Below, one piece after another: positions 47,510-59,284 of a stretch of DNA of 64,000 bases. Source of the stretch: Lunularia cruciata (Eukaryota; Streptophyta; Marchantiopsida; Lunulariales; Lunulariaceae); assembly GCA_948567375.1 (NCBI GenBank), contig OX419761.1, forward strand, positions 53,880,501 through 53,944,500, in the 5' to 3' direction. Position 1 is the first letter of the stretch; each line of letters opens with the position of its first letter. The notes beneath the pieces were generated by a model. That model had not been told where the DNA came from. It saw only the letters and a program-made list of their open reading frames with translations, and did not search any database. Position numbers and translations under genes: made by a program.

Positions 47510-48460
47510 GCTCACAATCCAGGTCAAATAGTTCAGGTCCATAGCTTGACCTAACACCTGACGCCTAGATGCCTCTGACACTACTGGAACAACGGTAATA
47601 CCAGTGCGAAAACCCATTGCCCACTCTCTCTCATCAGCATTGGGCTCCACCAACTGCTGTAACTATGAGTTCCAAACAAGTCCAGGTCCTCCCTCTCGAA
47701 AATCATGAGAGCATGGGAAACTCATGAGTGTGGGAAATGCAGCTCTAGGCTGTCCAACTAGGTTCACCACTGCCATAGGTGACCTATCAGCCACTACCAC
47801 TATCTGAGACTGACGTCCAACATCCAAGATATCATCAACAAGAATGTGGTCTAGTCGCTGAATCCCATCATAACTACACTATAGAACCTCTCTGGATAAG
47901 AGGTTCGTCCACCAAAGACAAAGACGATGAGCCCGTAATCCCACTCTGGCTGCATCTAACAATACAGCAGGTCCCATCCAAGAATGGACCTGATGTGTAC
48001 TTGCTACCACTCTAGTGCGAGAATCACCCATCAAAGGAACGTTCTCCAAAAGGTAAGTTGGAGAAACAGACTGATGAACATGGAGATGTCGTAGTATTCG
48101 TAACATCTCCCAAAACACACCAGAACAAGGATCCTAAAGACCCAAACCGCGGCCCGCACGTGTATGTCCCTGACATGGCCATCCAGAAATCACCAAGTGA
48201 ATAGGCCCATGTCTCTCTAGGTCATGCGCCCCCAGTAAGGAAATGTCTCATGGTAAGGCCTTCTGGTAACCTCTGACTGCTGACATTGGCAATAACTCCG
48301 GATACCGATAGGCCAAGTGTGCCACATGATGTAGAGAGACTCGCCTAGTAGTCTCATCTCTCTCTACATACAAGTACCTCTATACTCGGATACCCGCCTG
48401 TAATACCGTAGCTAGTCCGGTGTTGATCCCACCAAACAACTCCAATAGGCATATCCCCTC
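47510..48460 (-). pseudogene. Cytosine-5 DNA methyltransferase domain in element B
   Basis: In the same frame as RT, between protease and RT. Motifs in order: I, LLELFGGINTGL (48448 down), the AdoMet-binding loop; II, YLYVERDET; IV, SGWPCQGHTRAG with the catalytic Cys at 48173-48175; VI, YLLENVP; VIII, LLDAARVGLRAHRL...WTNLL, which resembles the DNMT3/DRM form; IX, EPNADEREWAMGF; X, SRRQVLGQAMDLNYL. About 315 codons, a full catalytic domain in normal (not permuted) order. Stops at 48380, 48248, 48134, 47879 and near 47666 inactivate this copy. DPCS after motif IV and RLC in motif VIII look like DPRS and RLR changed by CGT-to-TGT. It would transfer methyl from AdoMet to DNA cytosine. Fold assignment is by motif order; DNMT3/DRM affinity is less certain. 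Confidence 0.9.
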
Positions 48461-48759
48461 TACTGGATACTGCCAAACAATGAGTGTGGTATCCAGAGGT
48501 GTCAAAGCAATCACCTCTGGAGGCTCATCCTCACACTCATCCCCTGATGGTACGAAGGCTCCACTCCAAGCCTGCTGCACCAACTGATCTGCATGCTGCT
48601 GCAATGCCTCCTTTGAACTCCACAATGGAACATCCAAGGTGGATGGAACAATCCCACTCGTACTCCAAAGTCGAGTGATCTCCTTTGGTACTGGAGTATC
48701 CTCTGCATGGGCGTTCCCCTCCAACAAGTCACCAGGCCAAGTAACTGCACCGCTGAAAG

Positions 48760-49319
48760 CTAAAACTGATGCTGCCATGGTCCCGGACTGGAGTGAGCCA
48801 AGACTGCCACTACTGAAGCGTACTGGTAGGCGACATACCCGTCCCTCACCAGACTCCAACCAGGTCTATAAGAGGCTGTCTCCTCCCAATAGTCAATGCT
48901 GAAACCCATAGGGTATAACACTGCTCTCCCAACTAGCACATCATATGACTCAGCTATCGTCACAATAGCCTGAGCTCTCACCATCGAGCTATCAGTCGGA
49001 TGACCAGGCTGAACTTGGACAACAAGCTCTCCACATGTGATGTACTGTGTTGAACCACCACCAAGAGATGTCTGGATCTGAAATGGACACCTCTCCACAT
49101 CGGTCTTCTGTAACTCCAGACCAACAACTGCAGCCTTCCCCAACATAAGGGGCTGCGCACCAAAGTCTAACAAGACTCTCAGTGGTGTATAGACCTTCCC
49201 TGAAGGTCCCACCAAACAAAAGATCCCCCTCTGGTTATCCAATAGGACAACACCAGGTGTAAACCACGCTCTCTCAAAGGCCGGTCTAGCTGGCAACTCC
49301 TCCAGTCTAGCCGCTGCTG
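48760..49319 (-). CDS. Aspartic protease region of element B
   Basis: Follows gag in the same frame after one TAG (49321-49323). The core motif is PLRVLLDFGAQPLMLGK, i.e. D-F-G where retroviral-type proteases have D-S/T-G, followed by a strand region and VLVGRAVLYPMGFSIDYW. The block overlaps by about 100 nt the start of the methyltransferase/pol frame (which is open from about 48859), so pro and DNMT-pol lie in different frames and may once have been joined by programmed frameshifting, or by a mutation. It would process the polyprotein. The Ser/Thr-to-Phe change in the active loop may disable it. Confidence 0.8.
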
Positions 49320-49320
49320 C

Positions 49321-51255
49321 CTACCACAACCCACTGGTCGCTGAACGGATCCCATGCTCCTCAACCAAGTCAGATCCACTACCAACCACCTCTGCTCTAG
49401 TAGTAGGAACTGCACCATCCCTACTCTCACACAATGTGGCAGCCAACCGGAATACTGGGGCTGGGTCAACTCCCAATGTAAACATGTCACTGGCTGAAAA
49501 TAAAGGATGCCGCATAATCAGCTGAGCCGCCCCCAACATCATGCTAGACTCAGTCTGTGTAGTAGCAGGTGGCTGACTAGCAAGTACTCCATCAGGTACT
49601 CCATCACCACCTACCACACCTGCACTGGGACGTCTAGGAACCATGGATGTTGTCTGTAATGCCTCAGATAGCGTGAAAGACTGGGGAAGTCTGACCTGTC
49701 TCCCAACCTCTCCTCTCTGTGGGTCCAACTCCACTGATGCTCCTCTAGGCTCTAGAGCATGTACTGCACTCCTAGTCACTACTACAAATGCATCCACCTG
49801 TGCTGCTCCGCACATGAAGTCCAAAGCATCTCTATCACCAGCATATGAGGTGGAAGCCTCAGCACCCAAATCTGATCTCCTCTGAGCAATAGCCATACTA
49901 GCCAATCTCTGCTCCAACTGCTCAATCCGAGTAGCCATAGCTGTGTCAGAAGTAAGGGCAGGTACTGCACCCCTACTAGTTGTAGATCCTCTACCACCAC
50001 CTCTACCACCTCGTCCTCCATGAACTGGAGCTCCTCTACGACCTGCCATAGCAGCCCTACCACTCCGTAACTCCGGGTGTAGGTCAAAACACCGGTCACT
50101 AGTGTGACCAAATCTGTGGCAGTGCTCACACTGCCTCTGTGCTGGCTGTGATGCACCAGAGGTATCAGGTCCGCTGCCCTGAGTACACTCTCTCCTATGG
50201 TGAGGTCCACCACAAGTCCAACAAGCAACACCACCACTCACTGGATGCTGCTGACCCAAAAATGAGGGTAAGGGTCTAACTCCACTAGGCCCTCCACTCG
50301 CTCCATAGGATCTGGGATGTCCACCCTGTCCTCGAAAACCAACTGGGCGTGGTGCACTCTGCTGCACTCTAGAAGAAGTCACAACCGTGGATGAGGTCTC
50401 TCTACCAAATCCAGCTGTCACCACTCTCTCCTCCACCATGTTGAGCTCAATACGCTCAGCCAAACCAAAGACTATTGCCAAAGTGGGCGAAGTAGCCTGC
50501 AACAACGTAGCATCACAAACTCTATGTCGCAACTCCCTGTCCAGTATCCCATACCAAAACTGGACGGCCTGAGCCTCAGTAACTCCCTGAGTGAAACTGA
50601 TCAGCCGCCTCATGCGGGTGTATGCCTTGCGTAGGCTCTCTCCAGCCTTCCGCTGGAACTCCTGCAAGCTCCTCAGCTTGTCAGTCCGCACTCCCTGGTA
50701 GTTCTGCCTCAAACACAAGAAGAACTCCACCATGGGGTTAAACCCCGGTACCACACCACCTCCTGCAGCGGTACCTCCACTCGTAGTAGCACTATCTCCA
50801 GCTAGTGCACCTCCACTAGCTCCACCCACACTACTCGAGCTAGAACTCGTAGGTACAGCCGATCTACTCCTGGCCACCGAGCCTAAAGTGATGGAGACAT
50901 AGTGTGGAGACCAATACTGTCTCCATAACTCAATCTCCTCCAAATGAGCTCTCCTGAACTCATGGTAGTCATCCATCGGCGGACCCTCCAGATGCTGGAA
51001 CAACCCCTTCCATGCCATGAAAGGTGTGAACAAAGTCGGGTTCCGCATCTATTGCAGATCACACCAACTGTCAAACTCCTGGATGAAGTCATCCAACTCA
51101 ATGGTACCCACTGTACCAGAGTAACGCCTAGGGCCTTTGGAGGCCCCATAAATCTCGTCCATGTCCCACAACAACGGTGCGGACACACCAAGTGCACTCT
51201 TAATTGAATCAGCTCCTATGTCAAACTCCAACTCAGAGTCAATCTCCTCTCTCAC
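49321..51255 (-). CDS. gag of element B
   Basis: Open from 51048 to 49321 (575 residues), with a further 67 codons upstream (51255) beyond one TAG. Capsid-like gag is seen at residues 1-200 (HLEGPPMDDYHEFRRAH; SLQEFQRKAGESLRKAY; FWYGILDRELRHRV). A Ser/Gly-rich linker lies at 65-100. Two zinc knuckles follow: CWTCGGPHHRREC (276-288) and CEHCHRFGHTSDRC (307-320). An Arg/Gly-rich stretch (330-360) probably binds RNA, and a short coiled coil comes after it. The N-terminal part has the usual gag layout (GTIELDDFIQEFDSWCDLQ before the TAG). Well preserved compared with nearby elements. Confidence 0.92.
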
Positions 51256-51449
51256 TGGGACCTGAGATACAGGCTGATACCGAGCACCACTCCGAGTAAA
51301 CTCACTACGTACTGTAGGGCTAACTCCTCTGGAATCTCCAAAGAACTCCGTCGTGACAAAGTAACCGCAATAGCAAACTCAAACCACCAACTGCAAACGC
51401 AAGTCGCAACCGCAAGTGCCCCACCAAGTGCCAACACCACCACGTGCCA

Positions 51450-52662
51450 ACACCACCAAGTGCCAGTACCAACTAAGCACTACCCACTAATGTAACTCTA
51501 ACCAAGATAACTACACTAGGGGAAAGGGCAACCTGTGACCTGCCATCATAACACGCACTCTCACGGCCTGCAGGTCATCACTTCCTGCCTCACCGAAGAG
51601 AAACAAAGGTAGTCTGACTGGTCATCACTCCAGCCTCACCACCGAGAGCACACCAGAGCACCAACGCTCAAAAGTCAAGGCACCTCACACAAACATGGTG
51701 CACAAACAGGAAGCAGAGAATGGAGGGGATCCAATCACAAGAAATCTAAACGAAAACCCTCCATCTCATAACACAACACAGGACTGACCCTGCCACCATT
51801 TGGCACTTGACATAAGAGCAGTTTGTATCTAAGTCCTAAGCTACCATGATCACCAAGAATGGGATCAAACTGCCTCTCCTAGCCAAAGCTACATGTGTAT
51901 AGATAATAGTGGTACAGTCACTAGGACAACAAGTGAGGGTGGACCAGTTGGCTAGGGCACCAGTCTAGTAACAAGAGATCTAGGGGTCAAACCCTGTTGC
52001 ACACAATCTAGCAAGAAAGGCAGATTTTGCCAACCAATGACCAAGATCTACTCTAAACTAGCTAGCCTCACGCCAGCAAGCTGGCTTGCTGGCCCTTCTA
52101 GGCCTTCGTAGCCTCTCATAGCCTCTCATAGCCCTATGCCTCGAAGCCTCTAAAAACTTCTCCAAATCTGCAAAACTCATCCAAACTAGCGAAACTTCTC
52201 CAAATCTGGCCAAACAGCGAAACTCCTCCAATTCTGGCCCAATATCTGACGTAAATCTGACGCAAACCCTAAAGATGGATGTCCGCCAAATCCCCCGCTA
52301 ACTTTCCACTCGAGCCAAATTGACAAAATGGGTTTTTCCAAATCACAATTTCATGAGAAGAGCTTCCCAACTCCACCTTCAATTTCACTTTCTGAGCCCA
52401 ACTCGCAGCAAATTGGTCCTGCCTTCACCTCTTGAGCTCAAAATCACAACATTGCTCAAAAATTGCTCCTTCTTTGCTCAAAATTTGGCCAGCGCTTCCG
52501 CACACCATCCGCCTAATTGCCAAATCTGCATCAACTGAACGAGCTTCTGCACACTGGGGAAACACAGAACTTGAATCAAGCTACCACGATCCACCGAGCT
52601 TGGAGATACCACCAACACTCAACGTTCCTGCACCCGATTTCCCCCTGACTTCACTTCTCTGA
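51450..52662 (-). other. 5' leader of element B
   Basis: About 1.2 kb between gag and the 5' LTR with no sustained coding frame. Directly after the LTR (minus strand) the sequence reads tcagagaagtgaag, which shares only CAGAG with the usual initiator-Met primer site, so the primer tRNA is unresolved. Confidence 0.5.
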
Positions 52663-53114
52663 TGTAATCAGATTGCTTAACACTTTCAACTCAACTCAAC
52701 TCAGATCAGTACTTGATCTGTAACTCTATAAACTGCCAACAACTGGGCACTGATTACAGTCAAGCCACACCCACTCAAGCATAGAGAATCCAGGTGACGC
52801 TTGCCGGCCTCTGTCCACCATAGCTAGGAACTCAAAGGCTCAACATCAAAGAAGTGAGCTCTCTGGAGCTCACTTCGAAACTATACCCCCCTGGACTCGA
52901 GCTAGCACTGGAACCCTAACGGTCCCGCTGACGGCACACTCGACGATGTGAACGGTGCAAAGTGACGGTGAGCCCCACCGTGAAGTCAGTACCCCAAACA
53001 CCAAATCAGATTGTCGGAAAGTAGTCCCTGAGAAACTACTAGAATAACTCTAACTACTATCATTGGAACTCCAGTGTCCGAGCAACTAGATGCGGAACTA
53101 CAAATGGCGTGACA
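52663..53114 (-). repeat. 5' LTR of element B (shorter form)
   Basis: 452 bp, TG...CA on either strand. It matches the body of the 3' LTR (43336-43783) but without the 107-bp block on either side. Differences from the 3' copy are almost all transitions plus a one-base C-run indel. It abuts the target duplicate cata (53115-53118) and the copia D coding sequence. Confidence 0.92.
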
Positions 53115-53118
53115 CATA

Positions 53119-54691
53119 ACAACCATTTTACTACTTCCCAATGCTCTCTTATTGGGTTGGACATGAATCTACTTACAACTCCCACTACATGAGCAATCTT
53201 TGGCCTAGTGCATACATCAAACTACCAACTATTGATGCATAAAGTAATTTTCTCATGTATTCTCTATATGCATTAGTTCTTGGTGATTGCTCCTTAGAGA
53301 GTTTAAATGACTTCCCAAGGGAGTGGTTCAAATTGTAGCATTTTATAGATCAAATTTGTCCATCAACTTCTTGATGTACTTCTTATGATACAACTTCAAA
53401 ATACATGCAAATCTCTATTCCAAGTACCTAATGTGAAGGACCTAGATGTTTCATTTCAAATACAACAAACAACTAGAGCTTTAGCTTGTTCACTTCACTC
53501 ATGTTGGATCCAAAAGCCAACATATCATCAACATAAAGCAAAAAGATGATATATTAATCAATAAAGTACTTAATGTAGCAAAAACGATCCATTTTGCATT
53601 TGGTATAACCATGTTGGTCATGTAGCCATCAAATTTCAAGTACCACTATCAAGGAGCTTGTTTTAAACCATAAAGAATCTTCTTCAACTTGTAGACCATG
53701 TCTCCTTTGTTGGTGATTTGAAACCCTTCAAGTTGTGCTATATATACATCCTCTTCAAGGTCTCAATGTAGAAATGTGATTTTTACATCTAGTTGCTCTA
53801 GATGCAAATCCTCTATACTCACAAGACCCAAGACTAATCTAATGGTAGTTATCTTAAATACAAGAGAGAAAATCTCATTATAGTCTATACCTTTGGTTTG
53901 TTGAAAACCTTTTGACACAAGTCTAGCCTTGTACTACTTGCGTCCATCATGTTCTTCTTTGACTCCATACACCCATTTGTTCAACAACACCTTCTTTCCC
54001 TTTGGTAGCTTGATCAATGACCAAGTCTCACTCTTTTCTATGATGACATCCGTTTGTTCATTTCAAGCTCCCATTGCAATGAGTCTTCCTTTTGCATTGC
54101 TCTTGAGTAGCACTCAAGTTCACCATTTTCTATCAAAAGTAAATAATACATGGATGTGGAATACCTTTCTATTGGTTCCCACAATCTAGTAGATCTCCTC
54201 AAATAAATTGTAAGCATGACTAGATTGGGTATGATCTCTCTAGTTTCTATCAAACTCCTATTCCTATGACATCTTTCTATGAAATGTCTTCCAATACTAC
54301 TTCTTCTAAATGTTTTGCTTGATTTTTTATAACCTTAGAACTTGATCCAAGCTTATCTTTGTACATAGCATTCTCATGAAAAATTAAATTTCTAATTTTG
54401 AGCACTTTTCCATCATCTTCATACCAAAGACAATAACCCATGTCATCTGATCCGTATCCAACAAAGAAATACTTCTTTGACTTTGAATCAAGCTTGTCCC
54501 TATTATTATCTTGAATCTTTGCATATGAGACAAAACTAAAGGTTCTCAAGTACGAGAGATTTACCTTCTTTCTTGAAGGGTCCTCCTTAGGGATCTTGAG
54601 TCCCAAAGGGATTGAGGGTCCTCAATTTATGAGGTATCTAATTGTATTGATTGCATCTGCCCAAAATGTTTTTGGCAACCTTGCTTGTGGT
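53119..54691 (-). pseudogene. Ty1/copia element D, integrase and RT (part 1 of split element)
   Basis: Minus-strand reading: integrase end with ARLPKTFWADAINTIRYLIN, then KVNLSYLRTFSFVSYAKI and YFFVGYGSDDMGYCLW (54277-54606). The RT catalytic IIFLLYVDDMLAFGS lies near 53500-53560. Next comes SLMYA...RPKIAHVVGVVSRFM and EHWEVVKWLL, which ends at the element B insertion. The remaining RNase H end continues at 43224. The N-terminal part (gag, protease, start of integrase) is cut off at 54691 by element F and must lie beyond the window. Many stops. Confidence 0.87.
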
Positions 54692-55320
54692 TGGAATACC
54701 ATTAGCTACACACATTATCTAGAGATGAAATCTCTAGATAATTTGGAACATTTGGAACATTTGTCTTAGTAACATTTGGAAGGATATTATATATGATGGA
54801 CTAAGTAGACTAGATAGAGATGTCACCAAAAGAGTACTTCTACTAATAGTGTAGGAGCCAAAAACACCTTGAAAACTTCAAAGCCAATTTTCGAGGCCTA
54901 AACAAAGGAATAAGGCCTTGAAAATATAAATTTTTGGTATTCTTAGGATGAGAAGGCTTGTCTTTTTCCCCCTCACTATTCATCTCATCAAGAGCTTTCC
55001 AACGGTACCTCATCCATGCGATTCTAAGCTTCTTACAAAAAGATTCCCTAAAGATTCCATTTGGTCAAACTTGTTTGACCAACCATATACAACAAGAACC
55101 AACATGTCACCCATTCATGCAACTAATATAAGGGTGGAGGTTGATGACATGTCACCAATCCATGTTTCTGATCAAAATGTGGAGCTTTCTTTTAGAGAAA
55201 ACCTCTTTGCTATATAACAAAGATGAGGTGCTCCTTTGGGGCACTAGAGTATTAGGGTGAAGCTTTGTATTTCTTATCCTATGTTTCTCTTGAGGTTTCT
55301 CCTTTCCTTGGAATATTACA
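54692..55320 (+). repeat. 5' LTR of element F
   Basis: Defined by the TG...CA ends, the adjacent primer-binding site and homology to the solo LTRs at 23263-24008 and (inverted) 26958-27561. The first base pairs TGGAATACC correspond to TGTAATACC in the other two. Confidence 0.85.
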
Positions 55321-55977
55321 ATAGTATTAGAGCTTGGGTTTCAATACAAGAGAATTGATCACTTGGAACATGGGCTATTGAGACTAAGTAATTTCAAGGG
55401 GAGAAACCATAGTGCAATCAATAGATTAGGAGTGTTTTAGAGAGAGGATGGGATGTAGGCTCTTAGAGGACAATTTCATGCACCTTACTTTCTATTCTAT
55501 AGAATTGTTCTATCTCAAGATTGTGTACATACATCATGAGCAAGCAAGAGTATATCTTGTTTACCATTTTGGAGTGGAGTTCATAGATATAGTGATAAAT
55601 TCACCAAATTTGATGATTATACCTGTGATGATATACAATAAAGAGTGCAATTTGACAATCTATATTTTTTTATGATGCAATGGATCTGAATGTACCTATT
55701 CCTCTCTCTTTCAACACTCAAGAAAAAATCCATTATGTGGTTAGACCAAAAGTGATGTTTAGGGATTTTGTAGTCCATAATTTTGGTGAGGAATATTATC
55801 AATGAGTGACAACCTCTAAGTCCCAATGGTAGTCCCAATCATCCAAGCTGCCTTTTGAGTGATCATATTAACTCTCTATTGAAGTAGGAAGTAGTAGTTG
55901 AGAGTTTGTTGTATGTGTGTTGTTGTTGTTGTGTGTTGTTGTGATGTTAGGGATGTTGAATGAGTTTTGAGAGATCA

Positions 55978-56935
55978 AGATGACAATGGAGGAATTGCAA
56001 AGTCAAGTACATACCTTCAAGAACAATCTGACAATGCAAGAAGGAGAACCATCCCAAAACCTAGTACCAACAGGCAAAGTACCTAAAGAGTCATTCATGC
56101 CAATAACATTGACCTCAATCGACAATGAAGCCACATTGTTACTACGGATGAAGAAGACATGCAACATCAAGCCTTACAAGGGATAACATTCCATGAAAAT
56201 TGATTTTCAAGAATGAATCAAGACTTTTGATTATTCACAATTGAGATCACCAATCATTCCACAATTGTGTTTGCTGAGGAGGTACTTGACTGATAAAAAC
56301 CCTCACAAGGTATGATGCTTGGGAATGATCAATGTTGGTAGAGGAAAGAGAGATCACTTGGATGGCAATGCAGAGAAGACTACTAAAGAATTTTCAATCC
56401 ATAGATTTTTTGTAGATGGCCCAAACCCAACTATGGAGTTGAAGCAAAAGAACAACATACAATAGTATGTGGAGGCATTTCTTGATCTATAGGTTGCAAT
56501 AACTAATATGAGTCTAGAAGAAGCTCTAGATAATTTCAAATGAGGGTTAAAAGAGAAAATTTTCCAAGAAGTAATGGTACAAAACCCTCACATTGTTTTT
56601 GAAACCATTGCTATGCTCAAAGAATAGCAAAGGTGCTTGGAGGAGGTGAAGGGATAAGCCTAACCCAACATTATTGGGCTAAAAACACCACACTTTGGTG
56701 GAATAATTCCTATGGAATTGGGCAATATTTGGTTACAAGATTGAGGAGCGTGACCGCTCCAAGGTGAAGGGGGATGGGTCAAAGAAAGGAGAGATTGAGT
56801 CTTATGAGGAGAAGGGACTCACGAAAAACAACATCATTGCTACAATTGTGGCCAAGTTGGACACATAGCCATCAATTGTTGCTTTTGTCTTCCTAGAGGT
56901 CCTTGGCCTCACACAAGCAATCTTTGAACAACATA
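55978..56935 (+). pseudogene. gag of element F (decayed)
   Basis: Begins MTMEELQSQVHTFKNNLTMQ, then broken capsid-like text, and ends with a CCHC zinc knuckle CYNCGQVGHIAINC near 56837-56880. Several stops and frame changes. A TGT/GTT-rich microsatellite (about 55910-55945) precedes it. Confidence 0.7.
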
Positions 56936-57089
56936 TAGAGACAAATGGAAAAAGAAGATGCAAAAATCACATTAAAAAGGAAGATTTCTAGTAGTTGTAT
57001 CTTACGGCCTTATTGGCTCAATAGAGAAGAGAAAAAGAAAGGAGAAGAAAAGGATGAGTGCACAAAGTTGAGGAAGGAAAAATCACAAT

Positions 57090-59284
57090 TTATTGTCATG
57101 AATGGAGTCATAGAAAGCAACCTGGTAAGAATATTAATAAATCCTAGAGCAAATAGAGAATTTCTTGTCTTGCTTTATTGCAATAAGGTTAGGGATGGAT
57201 CTAAAGAAGGATACTAATAAAGAAGTAGAGTTACCTAATGATCAGGCAGAGAGGATTGAGTGGTTACCTAGAAAGATAACACTCTCTATACGAAATTATC
57301 AAGAAGAGATTGTGTAGCAAGTGATACAATCAGCTCATCATAATGCAATCTTAGGCATGCCATGGATGGAGCACTATAACCCCATGGTTGATTAGAGAAA
57401 GAAATTAGTGAGAACTCACTAATGGAATATCATGGGGGTTAAAGAAAGATCACACACGCAAGAATTACCTCTTTATGTTATAAGGAGAATAATTATCTAT
57501 AAGACAAATATATGTTTCATGGGCCTAATAAGAGAAGTCCAAAGTGCAAAACTCAATAAACAAATTCTTGAGAAATTGAAAGATGTAGTCAATGAGTTTC
57601 AAGATGTCATCCTGGATGACCTACCCTCAAGATTACCACCAAAAAGGAGAGTAGATCATAAAATCAAGATAATTCTTGGGAAAACACCTCCTTGTAAGGT
57701 CCCATATCAATAATCACCTCATGAGTTGGAGGAGTGTAAGCCTCAAATCAAGGGCATGCTATAGAAAAGGTTTATCCACCCAATGTATCACCATATTGGG
57801 CTCTTGTCTTGCTTGTGAAGGATGGTATAATATGTATGTGCAATCACTATTGGGGCCTAAATCAACAAATGGTGAAGAACAAATATCCCTTACCCTACAT
57901 AGATGATCAATTTGATCAACTTAATGGAGTACAGTACTTCACCAAACTTGATCTACAAAGTGGTCATAACCAAATCAAGATTGTGGAGGAAGACATACAC
58001 AAAACAACTTTTGAACAAGGTATGGTCACTTTGAGTACTTGATGATGCCATTCAGCCTTACCAACATAGTAGTCACTTTCATGAGTTTGATGAATGACAT
58101 ATTTTGTCCATACATGTTCAACCTCACCAACAAAGTAGCCACTTTCATGAGTTTGATGAATGACATATTTTTTTATACTTGTATAAATCTGTTATTATTT
58201 TCCTAGATGACATCTTAGTCTACAACAAGATAATGATAGAGCACAAGTAACATTTGCAAAAAGTCTTCTAGATTCTGTGACAAAATCAATTGTATGCCAA
58301 AATTTCAAAGTGTGAGTTTGGCAAGTCTAAAGTATACTACTTGGGGTCTAAAGTAAGTATAAAAGGTATCCAAGTATTAATAGATAAAATAGATGTCATT
58401 TAGAAATAGAGTGTTCCAAAAGATCAAACTCAACTCATGAGTTTCTTGGAATTGACAAGGTTCTATTGTCAATTTATTAAGGACTTCTCTAAGCCTTCAC
58501 AACCTCTAATTGCACTTCTTGGCAAAAGGAAGAAATGGATATGGGGAACGTCACAAGAATTGGCTTTTCAAGAATTGAAAGATATATTACTATCAACACC
58601 AATCTTGAAATGGTATGACCCAAAATGTCTAATCAAGTTGGCTATAGATGCATCAAGCATAGCAATAAGAACAATTTTACAACAAGAGTGGCATGATATA
58701 TAGCACCTAGTTGCATTTCTCTTTGAAACTATTATCGGTAGAATTCAACTATTATAGTTGAATTCTACCAATAAATAGCAAGAACAATGGCAACTCTTGA
58801 CAAAAGTTGGCCATTGTTCTTGCAACTAAGAATTGGAAGCACTATCTTGGCAAGAAGGCATTTGTAGTGGAGATAGACCACAAATCTGACCACATATGTG
58901 ATTATCATGTTGAACTATTGTCTCCACTTGGCCCACCAAATCTATCAACAAGATAGATCTTTTTGTGTCTTGGAAGGCAAGAAGCAACTTGCAGATGCAT
59001 TTACCTAAATACATATGGCAAGCATCTGGTGGTAGAGGTCAAGATGAACCCATAATTTTGGCCAAGGATTCTTGTTGTTAAAAAAACTAACCCACAGATT
59101 GTAGGAGCTCATTCATCCAAAGATGATACCAATACCCAAGGACTCACCTTTAGTGATAGTAAGTTATAGATCTTGGATACCACAAACATAAGAACCACCA
59201 TCCTAGAAAAATGTCATGATTTGGCCATTGTAGGTCACATTGGAGTAGCCAAGACCTTAGATGCAGTCAAATGCCATAACTATT
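57090..59284 (+). pseudogene. pol of element F (decayed, truncated)
   Basis: The protease region has NGVIESNLVRILINPRANREF near 57105-57165, where ILVD-G-A would be expected, so the catalytic Asp is lost. RT: KYPLPYIDDQFDQLNGVQYF and KLDLQSGHNQIKI near 57875-57985; F-L-D-D-I-L-like text near 58198. RNase H: KLAIDASSIAIRTILQQEW (58637-58695) and VEIDHKSDH (58868-58900). Integrase zinc domain: CHDLAIVGHIGVAKTLDAV, where element C interrupts. Stops throughout. Confidence 0.8.

Larger units (their letters stand above)
43229..53114 (-). mobile_element. Element B: Ty3/gypsy retrotransposon with DNA methyltransferase and PHD finger
   Basis: 9.9-kb element inserted in copia D, with cata at 43225-43228 and 53115-53118 as a short target duplication. 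Terminal sequences are TGTC...GACA. Coding order on the minus strand is gag, protease, cytosine-5 methyltransferase, RT, RNase H, integrase, PHD finger. It is markedly GC-richer than its surroundings. The two LTR bodies (43336-43783 and 52667-53114) differ at roughly 18 of 447 positions, nearly all transitions, about twice the divergence of element A. Retrotransposons carrying DNMTs have been reported from dinoflagellates and charophyte algae (de Mendoza et al. 2018, from memory); a DNMT plus PHD arrangement is not one I can recall. Confidence 0.93.
54692..59284 (+). mobile_element. Element F: Ty3/gypsy retrotransposon, 5' part
   Basis: Inserted in the integrase region of copia D. A 629-bp LTR (54692-55320, TGGAATACC...ATATTACA, with ctatataac TATA-like sequence near 55210) is followed by tagtattagagc (55322-55333), which matches the initiator-Met primer site at 10 of 12. 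Internal region: leader, decayed gag, protease, RT, RNase H and the first part of integrase. There it is interrupted by element C at 59285 after CHDLAIVGHIGVAKTLD. Its 3' part and second LTR must lie beyond the window. Two solo LTRs of the same family lie at 23263 and 26958. Confidence 0.88.
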
